64,000 bases of DNA, from positions 62,001-126,000 of the forward strand of contig PQAF01000034.1 in the NCBI GenBank assembly GCA_003105015.1, in the 5' to 3' direction. Below the pieces are notes generated by a model. It had not been told where the DNA came from. It saw only the letters and a program-made list of their open reading frames with translations, and did no database searches. Every line of letters begins with the position of its first letter. The stretch's first letter is position 1. Source of the stretch: Rhodocyclales bacterium. Its GTDB lineage: Bacteria > Pseudomonadota > Gammaproteobacteria > Burkholderiales > Rhodocyclaceae. Below, piece by piece: positions 36,329 through 44,908 of the stretch. The translations under genes were made by a program, and so were the position numbers.

Positions 36329-39300
36329 ATGCGCGTCTTCCTGACCCTCTGCCTGCTCTGTCTCGGCGCGCCGGCCCTGGCGGCAAACTGTACCTCGCTC
36401 GGCAGCGGCAACTGGAGCACGGCCGCGAACTGGAGCTGCGGGGCAGTGCCGGCGGCGGGAGACGACGTCTTCATCGCCAACGGGCATGCCGTGACGGTGG
36501 ATGTCGCCGCCGTCTGCCGCGACCTCACCATCAACAACGGCAACGCGAATTCCTCCCTGACCGTCGCCGGCGCAAACACACTGTCGGTCTCGCGCGACGC
36601 GAGGGTGAATGCCAACACCGCCGGCCGCGTCAAGCTGCTCGATGTCGCGGGCGGCACGCTCAGCGTCGGGCGCGACCTGACCCTGGCGAGCACCGGCAAC
36701 AATCGCATCGCCCGCCTGTCCATCGGCACCGGCACGGCGACCGTCACCCGCAATCTGACCGCAAACAACCAGCCGAACCGCGAACAGGTGATATTCGCCG
36801 GCGCCGGCTCGCTGCGGATCGGCGGCAATTTCACCAATGGCGGCACGCTGACGGCGGGATCCGGCACGGTCATCTACGACGGCGCCGGCGCGCAGAGCAT
36901 CGGCGCCTACGCCTACAACCACCTGACGGTCGCCAAGGCAGCGGGCACGGCCACCTTCGGCGGCAACGTGACGGTCCTCGGCAACTTCACCAACAATGGC
37001 GGCTTCAACGGTATCACCGGCAACCGTACCGCCACTTTCTCCGGCGCGGCGGCGCAAACAATCGGCGGCACGGCCGGCATTTCCAGCTTCTATCGCATCG
37101 ACCTCAACAACGCCAACGGCCTCACCCTCAACCACAATGTGACGGTCTCGAACCGCTTCCGCTTTCAGAACGGGCGGGTGACGACGGGCCCCAATCTGCT
37201 CTCGGTCGGCATCAGCAACGCCTCGCCCGGCACCATCGCCGGGAACAACGCAAACCGCTTCGTCGCCGGCAACCTGGCCCGCTGGATACGCACGGCAGGC
37301 GGGAGCGTGGCCTACGACTTTCCGGTCGGCACCGCCGTAAGCGCACTGGTCAATCTCCGCTTCAATGGCGTGACCACGGGCAATTACGTCCGCGTCGCCA
37401 CCTTCGACGGCGACCACCCCCAGATCGCCGCCTCGGGCATCAACCCAGCGCGCAGCGTTAACCGCTGGTGGTCGGTGGCGAACCTCGGCGTCGTCTTCAA
37501 TGCGGCTGCCGCGCAGCGGCGGATGATCTTCAATTGGGTCGCCGCCGACCGGGACGGCGGCAGCAACCCGAATGCCTATCTGGCGAAGCGCTACGCCGGC
37601 GGGGCCTGGTCGGATACCGACCTGACGCCGGGACGCACGGCGACTTCGATCACGCTGAGCCCCTACCTGGATTTCGGCGAATTCGCGGTCGGCGAACCGC
37701 TGACCGTGGTCGTTCCGGGCGGATTCGACGGGCTCGAGCCGGGCGCCGCCTTCGTGCCGCTCAACGTGCCCGGCAACCGTAACCCGATAAGAACGAAAGT
37801 CAGCGGTGCGGCGATGAGCATCGACATTGCGGCGCTGAGTCCGGCCAAGGATGCCATTCTGGCCACCTTCGTCGGCGACGTGAGGGTTGAGTTGCTCGAC
37901 GGATCCAGCAACGCCGCACCGATCGATGCCAACGGCTGCCGCGCCAGCTGGGTTCCGCTCGCGGGCTTCGCCCCGGTTACGCTCAGCTTTGTGCTGGCGG
38001 ACAATGGCCGCAAGAACGTCAGCCTGACCGAAGCGAACGCCTGGCGCGACGTCCGACTGCGCATGACCTACCCGGCGGTCGGCGCGCCGCTGGCGATCGG
38101 CTGCTCGACCGACAATTTCGCGATCCGCCCCGCCGCACTCGGCTTCGCGGCGACGGATCAGGACTGGCAGACGGCGGGCCTGGCCAGGACGCTGAACAAC
38201 GCGGCTTTCCCCGGCGGCACGGTGCACAAGGCCGGGCAGCCGTTTACCATCACCGTGACGGGCTACAACGCCCTCAGCGTAGTGACCGGAAACTACGACG
38301 GCAGCCCGGCGGCCAGCCTGACCGGTTTCATCCTGCCCGCCCTGGGCGCCTGCCCGACCTGCAGCCTGAACGCCGGCGCGTTCGCCGGTGCCGGCGGCAC
38401 GGTGGTGTCGAACACCGCAACGTACAGCGAAGCCGGGGTGTTCCAGATGCAGGCCTACGACGACACCTTTTCCGCCGTGGATGCCGGGGACGGGTCAAGC
38501 GTCGCCGAGCGCACGGCCTATTCGACCATCTCGACGGTCGGCCGTTTCGTGCCGGACCATTTCACGCTGACGTCCGGCGCCGTCGGCGCCGCCTGCACCG
38601 CCGGCGCGCCGTCATTCACTTACATGAACCAATCCTTCCAGAGCCTGAGTGCGACGGTCCAGGCGCAGAATGCCGCCGGCAGTCTGACCGTGAATTACGA
38701 CAGCGGCGGATTTGCGCCAGGCAGTCTCGCCTCGGTTGCCTGGCAGGCGGAAAACGCCGACAACGGCATCGATCTGTCGGCGCGCCTGAGCGTGTCGTCG
38801 CCCAGCCCGTTGTGGGCCGCCGGGGTTTATTCGCTGAGCACGGCGGCAGCCGGTTTCCGCCGCGCCACGCCGGACGATCCTGACGGGCCGTTCGACAGCC
38901 TGCAGCTGGGCATTCGCCTGACCGACCCCGACGGGGTCGCGCTCAACGGCATGGACATGAACGCCGCCACCGCCGGCGTCTGCGCACCCTGCAATGCCAA
39001 GGCGGTGGGCGGGACGATCAGCGTGCGCTTCGGACGCCTGCGCCTGAGCAATGCCCATGGCTCCGAGCTGCGTCAATTGCGTGTCCCCGTCGGCGCCGAG
39101 TACTGGAACGGCATCGGCTTCGTCGCCAACGCCGCGGACGGTTGTTCGACGGTGGGCGCCGTCACCCTGAACGCGCCGCCCTCGACCTGCACGCTGACGC
39201 CTGCGGTGACGGGCGCCGGCGGGGTGCTTTTGAACGGCAGCGCGGCCCTGACGCTAGGCGCGCCGAACGTGCGCGGCTGTACGGACCTGAGAGTGACCAC

Positions 39301-39445
39301 CCCCGCGTGGCTACAGGGGCGTTGGGATGACGCTTCCAATCCGGACGGCGATGCGACGACGAATTACGACGACAACGCTGCCGGCCGCGCCACTTTCGGT
39401 ACCTTCCGTGACAGGATGATTTTCCGGCGCGAGGTGACGCGATAG
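36329..39445 (+). CDS. mshQ: MshQ-like large exported protein (DUF6701)
   Basis: 1038 residues from the ATG at 36329, which gives a clean signal peptide (MRVFLTLCLLCLGAPALAA). An open frame extends upstream to a GTG at 36242, but those residues do not look like protein. Residues about 20-330 are Gly/Thr/Asn-rich beta-helix-like repeats (GSGTVIYDGAGAQSIGAYAY, then LTVAKAAGTATFGG). The C-terminal part (about 640-1038) matches the MshQ/DUF6701 pattern, including VPVGAEYWNGIGFVANAADG followed by CSTV. It is the largest gene of the locus; surface exposure and adhesion are inferred. Confidence 0.85.
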   Translation: MRVFLTLCLLCLGAPALAANCTSLGSGNWSTAANWSCGAVPAAGDDVFIANGHAVTVDVAAVCRDLTINNGNANSSLTVAGANTLSVSRDARVNANTAGRVKLLDVAGGTLSVGRDLTLASTGNNRIARLSIGTGTATVTRNLTANNQPNREQVIFAGAGSLRIGGNFTNGGTLTAGSGTVIYDGAGAQSIGAYAYNHLTVAKAAGTATFGGNVTVLGNFTNNGGFNGITGNRTATFSGAAAQTIGGTAGISSFYRIDLNNANGLTLNHNVTVSNRFRFQNGRVTTGPNLLSVGISNASPGTIAGNNANRFVAGNLARWIRTAGGSVAYDFPVGTAVSALVNLRFNGVTTGNYVRVATFDGDHPQIAASGINPARSVNRWWSVANLGVVFNAAAAQRRMIFNWVAADRDGGSNPNAYLAKRYAGGAWSDTDLTPGRTATSITLSPYLDFGEFAVGEPLTVVVPGGFDGLEPGAAFVPLNVPGNRNPIRTKVSGAAMSIDIAALSPAKDAILATFVGDVRVELLDGSSNAAPIDANGCRASWVPLAGFAPVTLSFVLADNGRKNVSLTEANAWRDVRLRMTYPAVGAPLAIGCSTDNFAIRPAALGFAATDQDWQTAGLARTLNNAAFPGGTVHKAGQPFTITVTGYNALSVVTGNYDGSPAASLTGFILPALGACPTCSLNAGAFAGAGGTVVSNTATYSEAGVFQMQAYDDTFSAVDAGDGSSVAERTAYSTISTVGRFVPDHFTLTSGAVGAACTAGAPSFTYMNQSFQSLSATVQAQNAAGSLTVNYDSGGFAPGSLASVAWQAENADNGIDLSARLSVSSPSPLWAAGVYSLSTAAAGFRRATPDDPDGPFDSLQLGIRLTDPDGVALNGMDMNAATAGVCAPCNAKAVGGTISVRFGRLRLSNAHGSELRQLRVPVGAEYWNGIGFVANAADGCSTVGAVTLNAPPSTCTLTPAVTGAGGVLLNGSAALTLGAPNVRGCTDLRVTTPAWLQGRWDDASNPDGDATTNYDDNAAGRATFGTFRDRMIFRREVTR

Positions 39446-39476
39446 ATTACAGCTTAAAAAAACCACGCCCAAGAGA

Positions 39477-39505
39477 TTGACAAGCCAGCCGAAAACCTTT
39501 AGTTT
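39477..39505 (+). promoter_or_regulatory. Candidate sigma-70 promoter of the mshI operon
   Basis: A perfect -35 TTGACA (39477-39482) is followed after 17 bases by TAGTTT (39500-39505). It lies in the 90-base gap between mshQ and mshI and would start a second msh transcript (mshI to mshN). Confidence 0.6.
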
Positions 39506-39535
39506 CCGTGGGTTATATGGGCAACTTAACGTAAA

Positions 39536-40477
39536 ATGAGAATTTTCGCACCAGGCAAGCGGAACGGCTGGCTCGCCGTCGCAAGCCGTGACGGCGTCGT
39601 GGATCTGGCTCATATTCAGGCTGGCGCGGGTGGACGCCCGGAAGTGACCCTCTGCGAATCCTTCCGCAAGGAAGGGGGTGACGCCGAAACCTATGCCCGC
39701 CTGCGCAGGCAGTACCACATCGAACGCTACCGCGTCACCACCAGCCTGCGCTTCGGCGAATACCAGTTTCTTCAGGTCGAGCCGCCCGACGTTCCGGCCG
39801 AGGAAATGAAGGAGGCGATGCGCTGGCGCATCAAGGGTCTGGTCGATTTCCCCGTAGATCAGGCCACGCTAGACGTGCTGGAAGTGCCGATGGAGGCAGC
39901 GGAAGGTGCACGCAGCCGTTTCGTCTTTGCCGTCTGCGCGCCCAACGAACTGCTCCGCGCGCGCATACAGACGCTCCAGCAGGCGAAGGTCGATCTCGAG
40001 GCCATCGACGTCCCGGAAACCGTGCAGCGCAATATCGCGGCCTTGTACGAGCCGCCGGGACGCGGCGTCGCCATGCTGGCTTTTTCCGCCGAGGGCGGGC
40101 TGCTGACTTTCACCTACCATGGCGAACTGCATGCCTTCCGGCGGCTCGAGATCACGCTCGACCAGCTGGTCAATGCCGATCCGGAACAACGCCAAGCCCT
40201 GTTCGATCGCATCGTCCTGGAGTTGCAGCGCTCGCTCGACACCTTCGAACACCAGCATCATTACGTCAGCCTGGCGCAACTCCTGGTCATGCCGCTGCCG
40301 GAGGAAGTCGGGCTGGCCGCCTATCTCGCACAGAACCTCTACGTCCCGGTGGAAGCGGCCGACCTCGCCAGGGTGATGGACTTCATCAAGGTTCCGGAAC
40401 TGCGCGCGCCGGGCCGCCAGGCGCAGTGCTTTCACCTGCTCGGCGCGGCCTTGCGGGGCTTCGAGGTGCACCCGTGA
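39536..40477 (+). CDS. mshI: MSHA assembly protein MshI (PilM-like)
   Basis: 313 residues, no signal peptide. It has the actin-like PilM/GspL pattern: DVPAEEMKEAMRWRIKGLVDFPVDQATLDVLEVP and a later nucleotide-domain stretch, quoted only in part: EEMKEAMRWRIK (about 83-94) and RRLEITLDQL. It binds the PilN-like protein on the cytoplasmic side of the inner membrane. The stop overlaps the next start (GTGA). ATG at 39536; upstream is the TTGACA promoter. Confidence 0.85.
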   Translation: MRIFAPGKRNGWLAVASRDGVVDLAHIQAGAGGRPEVTLCESFRKEGGDAETYARLRRQYHIERYRVTTSLRFGEYQFLQVEPPDVPAEEMKEAMRWRIKGLVDFPVDQATLDVLEVPMEAAEGARSRFVFAVCAPNELLRARIQTLQQAKVDLEAIDVPETVQRNIAALYEPPGRGVAMLAFSAEGGLLTFTYHGELHAFRRLEITLDQLVNADPEQRQALFDRIVLELQRSLDTFEHQHHYVSLAQLLVMPLPEEVGLAAYLAQNLYVPVEAADLARVMDFIKVPELRAPGRQAQCFHLLGAALRGFEVHP

Positions 40478-41184
40478 CGCGGCAGATCAATCTCTACAAT
40501 CCGGCGCTGCGCGCCAGGCGCGAATGGCTGACGGGCAAATCCCTGCTCAACGGCATCGGCGTCATGATCGTTCTCCTCGGCTTGTACGGCGGTGTGGTGC
40601 GCTGGCAGAACCAGCAGCTGACCGAGGAGGCGAACCGCGTCGGGGCGGAGCTCAGCCGGCGCCAGACGGAACTGGCGCGGCTCAATGAGGAATTGGCCCA
40701 GCGCAAGGTCGGCAAGGAGACCGAAGCGGCATTGCAGCACGCCGAAGCGGCGCTGCAGGCGCGCGAGCGGGTGCGTGAAGCGCTTGATAGCGGCGCGCTC
40801 GGCTCGTCGGAAGGCTTTGCCGAGTTCCTGCGGGCCTTCGCCCGCCAGGCGCGTGATGGCCTCTGGATGGTCGGCCTGCAGATGGCCGAGGGCGGTCGCA
40901 ACATTACGCTGGAAGGGCGCACGGTCAATCCGGACCAGATTCCCGGCTACATCCGCGGGCTCAACAGCGAGCCGATGCTGCGCGGCAGATCCTTCGAGGC
41001 GATGAGCGTGCGGCTGGTCGGGGATGATGACAAACCGGCTGCGCGGCCGGGATCCGGCGATGCGGCGGCGCCGGCCGGGCAGGAGGCTGCCGCGAAGATG
41101 CCGCCATTCCATGAGTTTATTCTGGCAGCTTCCGCAGCCAGGCCCGGGTCCGTCAACGCCGCAGGTCAGGGAGGGCAGCGATGA
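40474..41184 (+). CDS. MSHA assembly protein, PilN-like (MshI2/MshI1)
   Basis: 236 residues from the GTG at 40474. The N-terminus TRQINLYNPALRARREWLTG is the PilN signature that contacts the PilM-like partner (INLYNPAL). One membrane segment (about 24-42) is followed by a periplasmic coiled coil (about 45-95) and a small globular domain. The C-terminus is an Ala/Pro/Gly-rich tail. It bridges MshI and MshJ. Overlaps: four bases with each neighbour. Confidence 0.85.
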   Translation: MTRQINLYNPALRARREWLTGKSLLNGIGVMIVLLGLYGGVVRWQNQQLTEEANRVGAELSRRQTELARLNEELAQRKVGKETEAALQHAEAALQARERVREALDSGALGSSEGFAEFLRAFARQARDGLWMVGLQMAEGGRNITLEGRTVNPDQIPGYIRGLNSEPMLRGRSFEAMSVRLVGDDDKPAARPGSGDAAAPAGQEAAAKMPPFHEFILAASAARPGSVNAAGQGGQR

Positions 41185-41879
41185 ACAAGACGCTGGCAGC
41201 CTGGCTGCAGAAATTCGATGCCCTCTCGCTGCGGGAACGCCTGATGGTGGCCGCTGCCGCTTTTGCCGCGACGTTCTTCCTGGTGGACGCCCTGCTGCTC
41301 GGCAATTGGTCGCGCCAGAATGCCGGCCTGAAGTCCACCCTGGCGGAGCAGCATGCCGAGTCGGATCGGACGGCGGCACAGATCAAGGAATTGCAGGCAC
41401 GGGTATCCGGCCATCCCGACGAACAGGCCCGTGCGCGGATCCGGGAAATCGAACAGAAGATCGCTGCGATCGACGCCAGCCTGCAAGCGGCCTCCAAGCA
41501 GCTTGTCCAGCCCGAGCGCATGGCTACCCTGCTGGAGGACCTGCTCAAACGCAACAGGCGTCTGCAGCTCGTCAAAATGGCGACGCTGCCTGCGGAGGAG
41601 CTGCTTGGCCGCGAGCAGGCCGGCGGCATTCCGCCGTCTCCGGAACAGGCGCCGGGTGCGGCGGGGCAGTCCGGGAGCCAGAACATCTTCAAGCATGGCG
41701 TGGAGCTGACGCTGCGCGGGAGCTACTTCGACATGCTGGATTATCTCGCCCAGATAGAGGCGCTGCCCTGGCAGATGTATTGGGGACGGCTCAAGCTGGA
41801 GGCGCGCGAATACAATCGCCCCGTGCTGACGCTGACGCTGTATACCCTCAGCCTCGACAAGGCATGGTTGACGATATGA
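41181..41879 (+). CDS. mshJ: MSHA assembly protein MshJ (PilO-like)
   Basis: 232 residues. A short cytoplasmic N-terminus (LSLRERLMVAAAAF), one membrane segment (about 24-42), a long coiled coil (about 50-120) and a small ferredoxin-like periplasmic domain (VELTLRGSYFDMLDYLAQIE and later). The pattern is PilO/MshJ. It forms the inner-membrane alignment complex with the PilN-like protein. Start and stop overlap the neighbours by four bases each. Confidence 0.85.
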   Translation: MNKTLAAWLQKFDALSLRERLMVAAAAFAATFFLVDALLLGNWSRQNAGLKSTLAEQHAESDRTAAQIKELQARVSGHPDEQARARIREIEQKIAAIDASLQAASKQLVQPERMATLLEDLLKRNRRLQLVKMATLPAEELLGREQAGGIPPSPEQAPGAAGQSGSQNIFKHGVELTLRGSYFDMLDYLAQIEALPWQMYWGRLKLEAREYNRPVLTLTLYTLSLDKAWLTI

Positions 41880-42268
41880 GGCTTGCAAAGTCATCCGTCC
41901 GGGCAGGCATGCTGGCCGCAACGCTCGGCCTGCTGGGGGTCGGCATGACCGGAACGGCATGGGCGCAGGCCATGAGGGATCCGACGCGTCCGCCGCCCCA
42001 GTTTCTGGATCCCGCGGATGCGGCAGAGGCGGCAACGCCGCCGGCGTCCGGGCTGCAGACGATCAAGCGGACGGGCAAGCGGCGGATGGCGCTGCTGCAT
42101 GGCGAGTGGATCAAGCCGGGCGACAGGATGGGCGAGGCGGTGGTGGAGAAAATCGACGACCAGTCCGTTGTCCTGAAATATCAGGACGGCCGCCGGGAAA
42201 CGATCAGGCTGTACCCGGAAGTCGAGATGCATTCATCGAAGGTCGTCAAACGTGCGGCCGGAAAATAG
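41876..42268 (+). CDS. mshK: MSHA assembly protein MshK (PilP-like)
   Basis: 130 residues. A signal peptide (ending near AWAQA) precedes a proline-rich MRDPTRPPP, the typical start of the MshK/PilP/GspC-like periplasmic domain. LIHG/ALLHGEWIKPGDRMG-like residues and KYQDGRRETIRLYP form a small beta domain that should connect the inner-membrane complex to the secretin. The start overlaps mshJ by four bases; mshL follows 10 bases later. Confidence 0.85.
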   Translation: MRLAKSSVRAGMLAATLGLLGVGMTGTAWAQAMRDPTRPPPQFLDPADAAEAATPPASGLQTIKRTGKRRMALLHGEWIKPGDRMGEAVVEKIDDQSVVLKYQDGRRETIRLYPEVEMHSSKVVKRAAGK

Positions 42269-42278
42269 GGAAAGAGCC

Positions 42279-44075
42279 ATGAGAAGAACGCTTGGGTTGG
42301 CAACCATCATCGCCGCGCTGGCAGGATGTCACTCGATGTCGTCGATCCAGCCGGGGGCGGTGCGGGACACGATCAACGCCGACATGCAGCGGGCGACGGA
42401 GAACCGCAGCCGGGAACCGGCCCCGGACGCGGTCAGCCGCGCGCTGGTGCCGCCGCTGACGGGCCAGATCGAGGCGCCGGCCGGCAGGACGGCCGAGCCA
42501 CGCTTCGATCTGTCAGTGAGCAATGCGCCGGCCAGCCAGGTGTTCATGGCCATCGTGTCGGGCACGCGCTACAGCATGCTGGTGAATCCGGAAGTGACCG
42601 GGGCCATTTCGGTGAACCTGAAGGACGTCACGGTGATGGAGGCCCTCGACACCATTCGGGAACTGTACGGCTACGAATACCGGGTGCAGGGTACGCGCAT
42701 CTTCGTGCAGCCGCTGACCATGCAGGCCAGGGTCTTCAAGGTCAATTACCTGACGGCACAGCGCCTCGGGCGCAGCGACACGCGCGTCGTTTCGGGTTCG
42801 ATAACGACGGCCGGCCAGACCGGCACGACAGGAGCCGCGGGAGCCGCGGGCACCGCGGCGGCGCCGGCGGGAGCGACCGCCACGACGACGCAGCCGGCGG
42901 CCGGGACTTCAGTGTCGACGACCAACCAGGTCGACTTCTGGGGCGAGATCAGCACGGCGATTCGGGCAATTATCGGCACCGAGGGCGGACGCAACGTCGT
43001 GATTTCGCCGCAGTCGGGAATCATCGTGGTGCGGGCCCTCCCGCGGGAGCTGCGCGAAGTGGAGAGTTTCCTGCGCGCTTCTCAATTGACCATCGAACGC
43101 CAGGTGATGCTGGAAGCGAAGATCGTCGAGGTGGTGCTGTCCGAGCAATTCCAGGCCGGCATCAACTGGGGCGCATTTACCGCCACCGGGCGGCACCGCT
43201 TCTCCTCGGGTGCGAACGCTAACCAGTTTAAGACGCAGGCGCCCAGCCTAGGCATTAACCATCCGGGGGAGGTTGTTACACCATACAATACAGATGCCGG
43301 GACGGCCGTAGCCAACGACCTTGGCAGCATCCTGGCGGCGCCGTTGGCCGGCGCCGTCGGCCGGCTCGCCGGCGGCCCGCTCGCCGGCATCATGGGACTG
43401 GCCTTCCAGACCGGCAGCTTTCAGGCGCTGATCTCCTTCCTCGAAACCCAGGGTTCGGTGCACGTGCTGTCCAGTCCGCGCATCGCCACGGTCAACAACC
43501 AGAAGGCGGTGCTCAAGGTGGGCACCGACGATTTCTACGTCACCAACGTCAGCACCACGACCTCTTCGAGCGGTTCAAGCACGACCGTCTCGCCGACCAT
43601 TACCGTGCAACCCTTCTTCTCCGGCATCTCGCTCGACGTGACGCCGCAGATCGACGAGGACGACAACATCATCCTGCACATCAGGCCTTCCGTGAGCGTG
43701 GTGTCGGAGAAAAACAAGGTGATCAACCTGGGCACGCTGGGCACCTTCCAGCTGCCGCTGGCCTCGAGCAGCATCAACGAGACGGACAGCATCGTCCGGG
43801 TGCGCGACAGCAATATCGTCGCCATCGGCGGCTTGATGGAGTACATTCAGACGGACGATGGCGGCAAGGTGCCGGGAGCCGGCGACATTCCGGTCGCCGA
43901 TGCCCTCTTCCGGCAAGGCAGGAAGGGCCTGCAGAAACGGGAGATCGTCGTCCTGCTCAAGCCGACCGTGATTCGCAGCGACAAGGAGTGGGAGCAGGAT
44001 CTCGTCGAGACGCGCGACCGCATCCGCGCCATGGAGCGACCGGTTCAACAGCCAGCGCAACAGCATGTACCTTGA
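42279..44075 (+). CDS. mshL: MSHA outer-membrane secretin
   Basis: 598 residues from the ATG at 42279. The N-terminus has a lipobox (LAGC), so it is probably a lipoprotein. An N0/STN-like domain (about 70-150; MAIVSGTRYSMLVNPEVTGA) and an N1-type domain precede the secretin core, with VLSSPRIATVNNQKAVLKVG and the C-terminal VRDSNIVAIGGLMEY. A low-complexity Gly/Ala/Thr loop (about 178-215) interrupts the N-domain. It forms the pilus exit ring. It overlaps mshM by 11 bases. The AT-richer bases near 43.25 kb do not break the frame. Confidence 0.93.
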   Translation: MRRTLGLATIIAALAGCHSMSSIQPGAVRDTINADMQRATENRSREPAPDAVSRALVPPLTGQIEAPAGRTAEPRFDLSVSNAPASQVFMAIVSGTRYSMLVNPEVTGAISVNLKDVTVMEALDTIRELYGYEYRVQGTRIFVQPLTMQARVFKVNYLTAQRLGRSDTRVVSGSITTAGQTGTTGAAGAAGTAAAPAGATATTTQPAAGTSVSTTNQVDFWGEISTAIRAIIGTEGGRNVVISPQSGIIVVRALPRELREVESFLRASQLTIERQVMLEAKIVEVVLSEQFQAGINWGAFTATGRHRFSSGANANQFKTQAPSLGINHPGEVVTPYNTDAGTAVANDLGSILAAPLAGAVGRLAGGPLAGIMGLAFQTGSFQALISFLETQGSVHVLSSPRIATVNNQKAVLKVGTDDFYVTNVSTTTSSSGSSTTVSPTITVQPFFSGISLDVTPQIDEDDNIILHIRPSVSVVSEKNKVINLGTLGTFQLPLASSSINETDSIVRVRDSNIVAIGGLMEYIQTDDGGKVPGAGDIPVADALFRQGRKGLQKREIVVLLKPTVIRSDKEWEQDLVETRDRIRAMERPVQQPAQQHVP

Positions 44076-44898
44076 ACACTTCGGCCTGCGCGAGCTTCCC
44101 TTCGGCATCACGCCGGATACCAGTTTCGCGTTTGCCGGCACCGCACACCAGGAAGCGCTCAACACCCTGCTGATTGCGGTCAGGAGCGGCGAGGGCTTCA
44201 TCAAGATCACCGGCGAGGTGGGCACCGGCAAGACGTTGCTGTGCCGACGCCTGCTTGCCACGCTGGGCGAGGGCGCCGTCAGTGCCTACCTCCCCAATCC
44301 CTATCTGGAGCCGCGCACCCTTATGCTGGCGCTGGCCGAGGAACTGGGCTTGGAACTGGACAAGGATGCCGACCAATACCACTTGCTCAAGGGGCTGAAT
44401 CGGGCCCTGCTCGAGTTTGCGCGCCAAGACAAACCTGTCGTGCTTTGCCTCGACGAGGCCCAGGCCTTGCCGATGGAAAGCCTGGAGTCGCTGCGGCTGC
44501 TCTCCAACCTGGAGACCGAGAAGCGCAAGTTGCTGCAGCTTGTGCTGTTTGGCCAGCCCGAACTGGACGAGCGGCTCGCACATTCTTCCGTGCGACAGCT
44601 GCGGCAGCGCATTTCCTTCCACTATCGCCTTGGCGGGTTGAAGCCGGACGAGATGGATCATTATCTGGCGCATCGCCTGCGCGTGGCGGGCCACCGCGGA
44701 CAGCGCGTTTTCGCCCCATATGCGGCGCGCCTGATCCACAGCGCCGCCAAGGGGACGCCACGACTGGTGAACATCCTGGCCCACAAGGCCCTGCTGTCGG
44801 CCTACGGCGAGGGCCGCCAGAATGTCACGCCGCGCAACGTGAGGGCGGCCATTCGCGATACGGAGGGTGCGCGCATGCCCGCCCTGCAACTGTACTGA
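44065..44898 (+). CDS. mshM: MSHA-associated AAA ATPase (ExeA-like)
   Basis: 277 residues starting MYLEHFGLRELPFGITPD, the ExeA/MshM signature. Walker A is GEVGTGKT (about 49-56) and Walker B is VVLCLDEAQALP (about 128). AFGL/LFGQPELDE is the sensor region. The protein has no membrane segment, unlike ExeA with its peptidoglycan domain. Its role in assembly is not clear in the literature. It overlaps mshL by 11 bases, and mshN starts 10 bases after its stop. Confidence 0.92.
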   Translation: MYLEHFGLRELPFGITPDTSFAFAGTAHQEALNTLLIAVRSGEGFIKITGEVGTGKTLLCRRLLATLGEGAVSAYLPNPYLEPRTLMLALAEELGLELDKDADQYHLLKGLNRALLEFARQDKPVVLCLDEAQALPMESLESLRLLSNLETEKRKLLQLVLFGQPELDERLAHSSVRQLRQRISFHYRLGGLKPDEMDHYLAHRLRVAGHRGQRVFAPYAARLIHSAAKGTPRLVNILAHKALLSAYGEGRQNVTPRNVRAAIRDTEGARMPALQLY

Positions 44899-44908
44899 GG
44901 ATGCCGGC

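Noticed and set aside
42829..42910. Low-complexity Gly/Ala/Thr segment of mshL as a possible tandem repeat or sequencing error
   Set aside because: The frame is open through it and secretin N-domains often have such loops.
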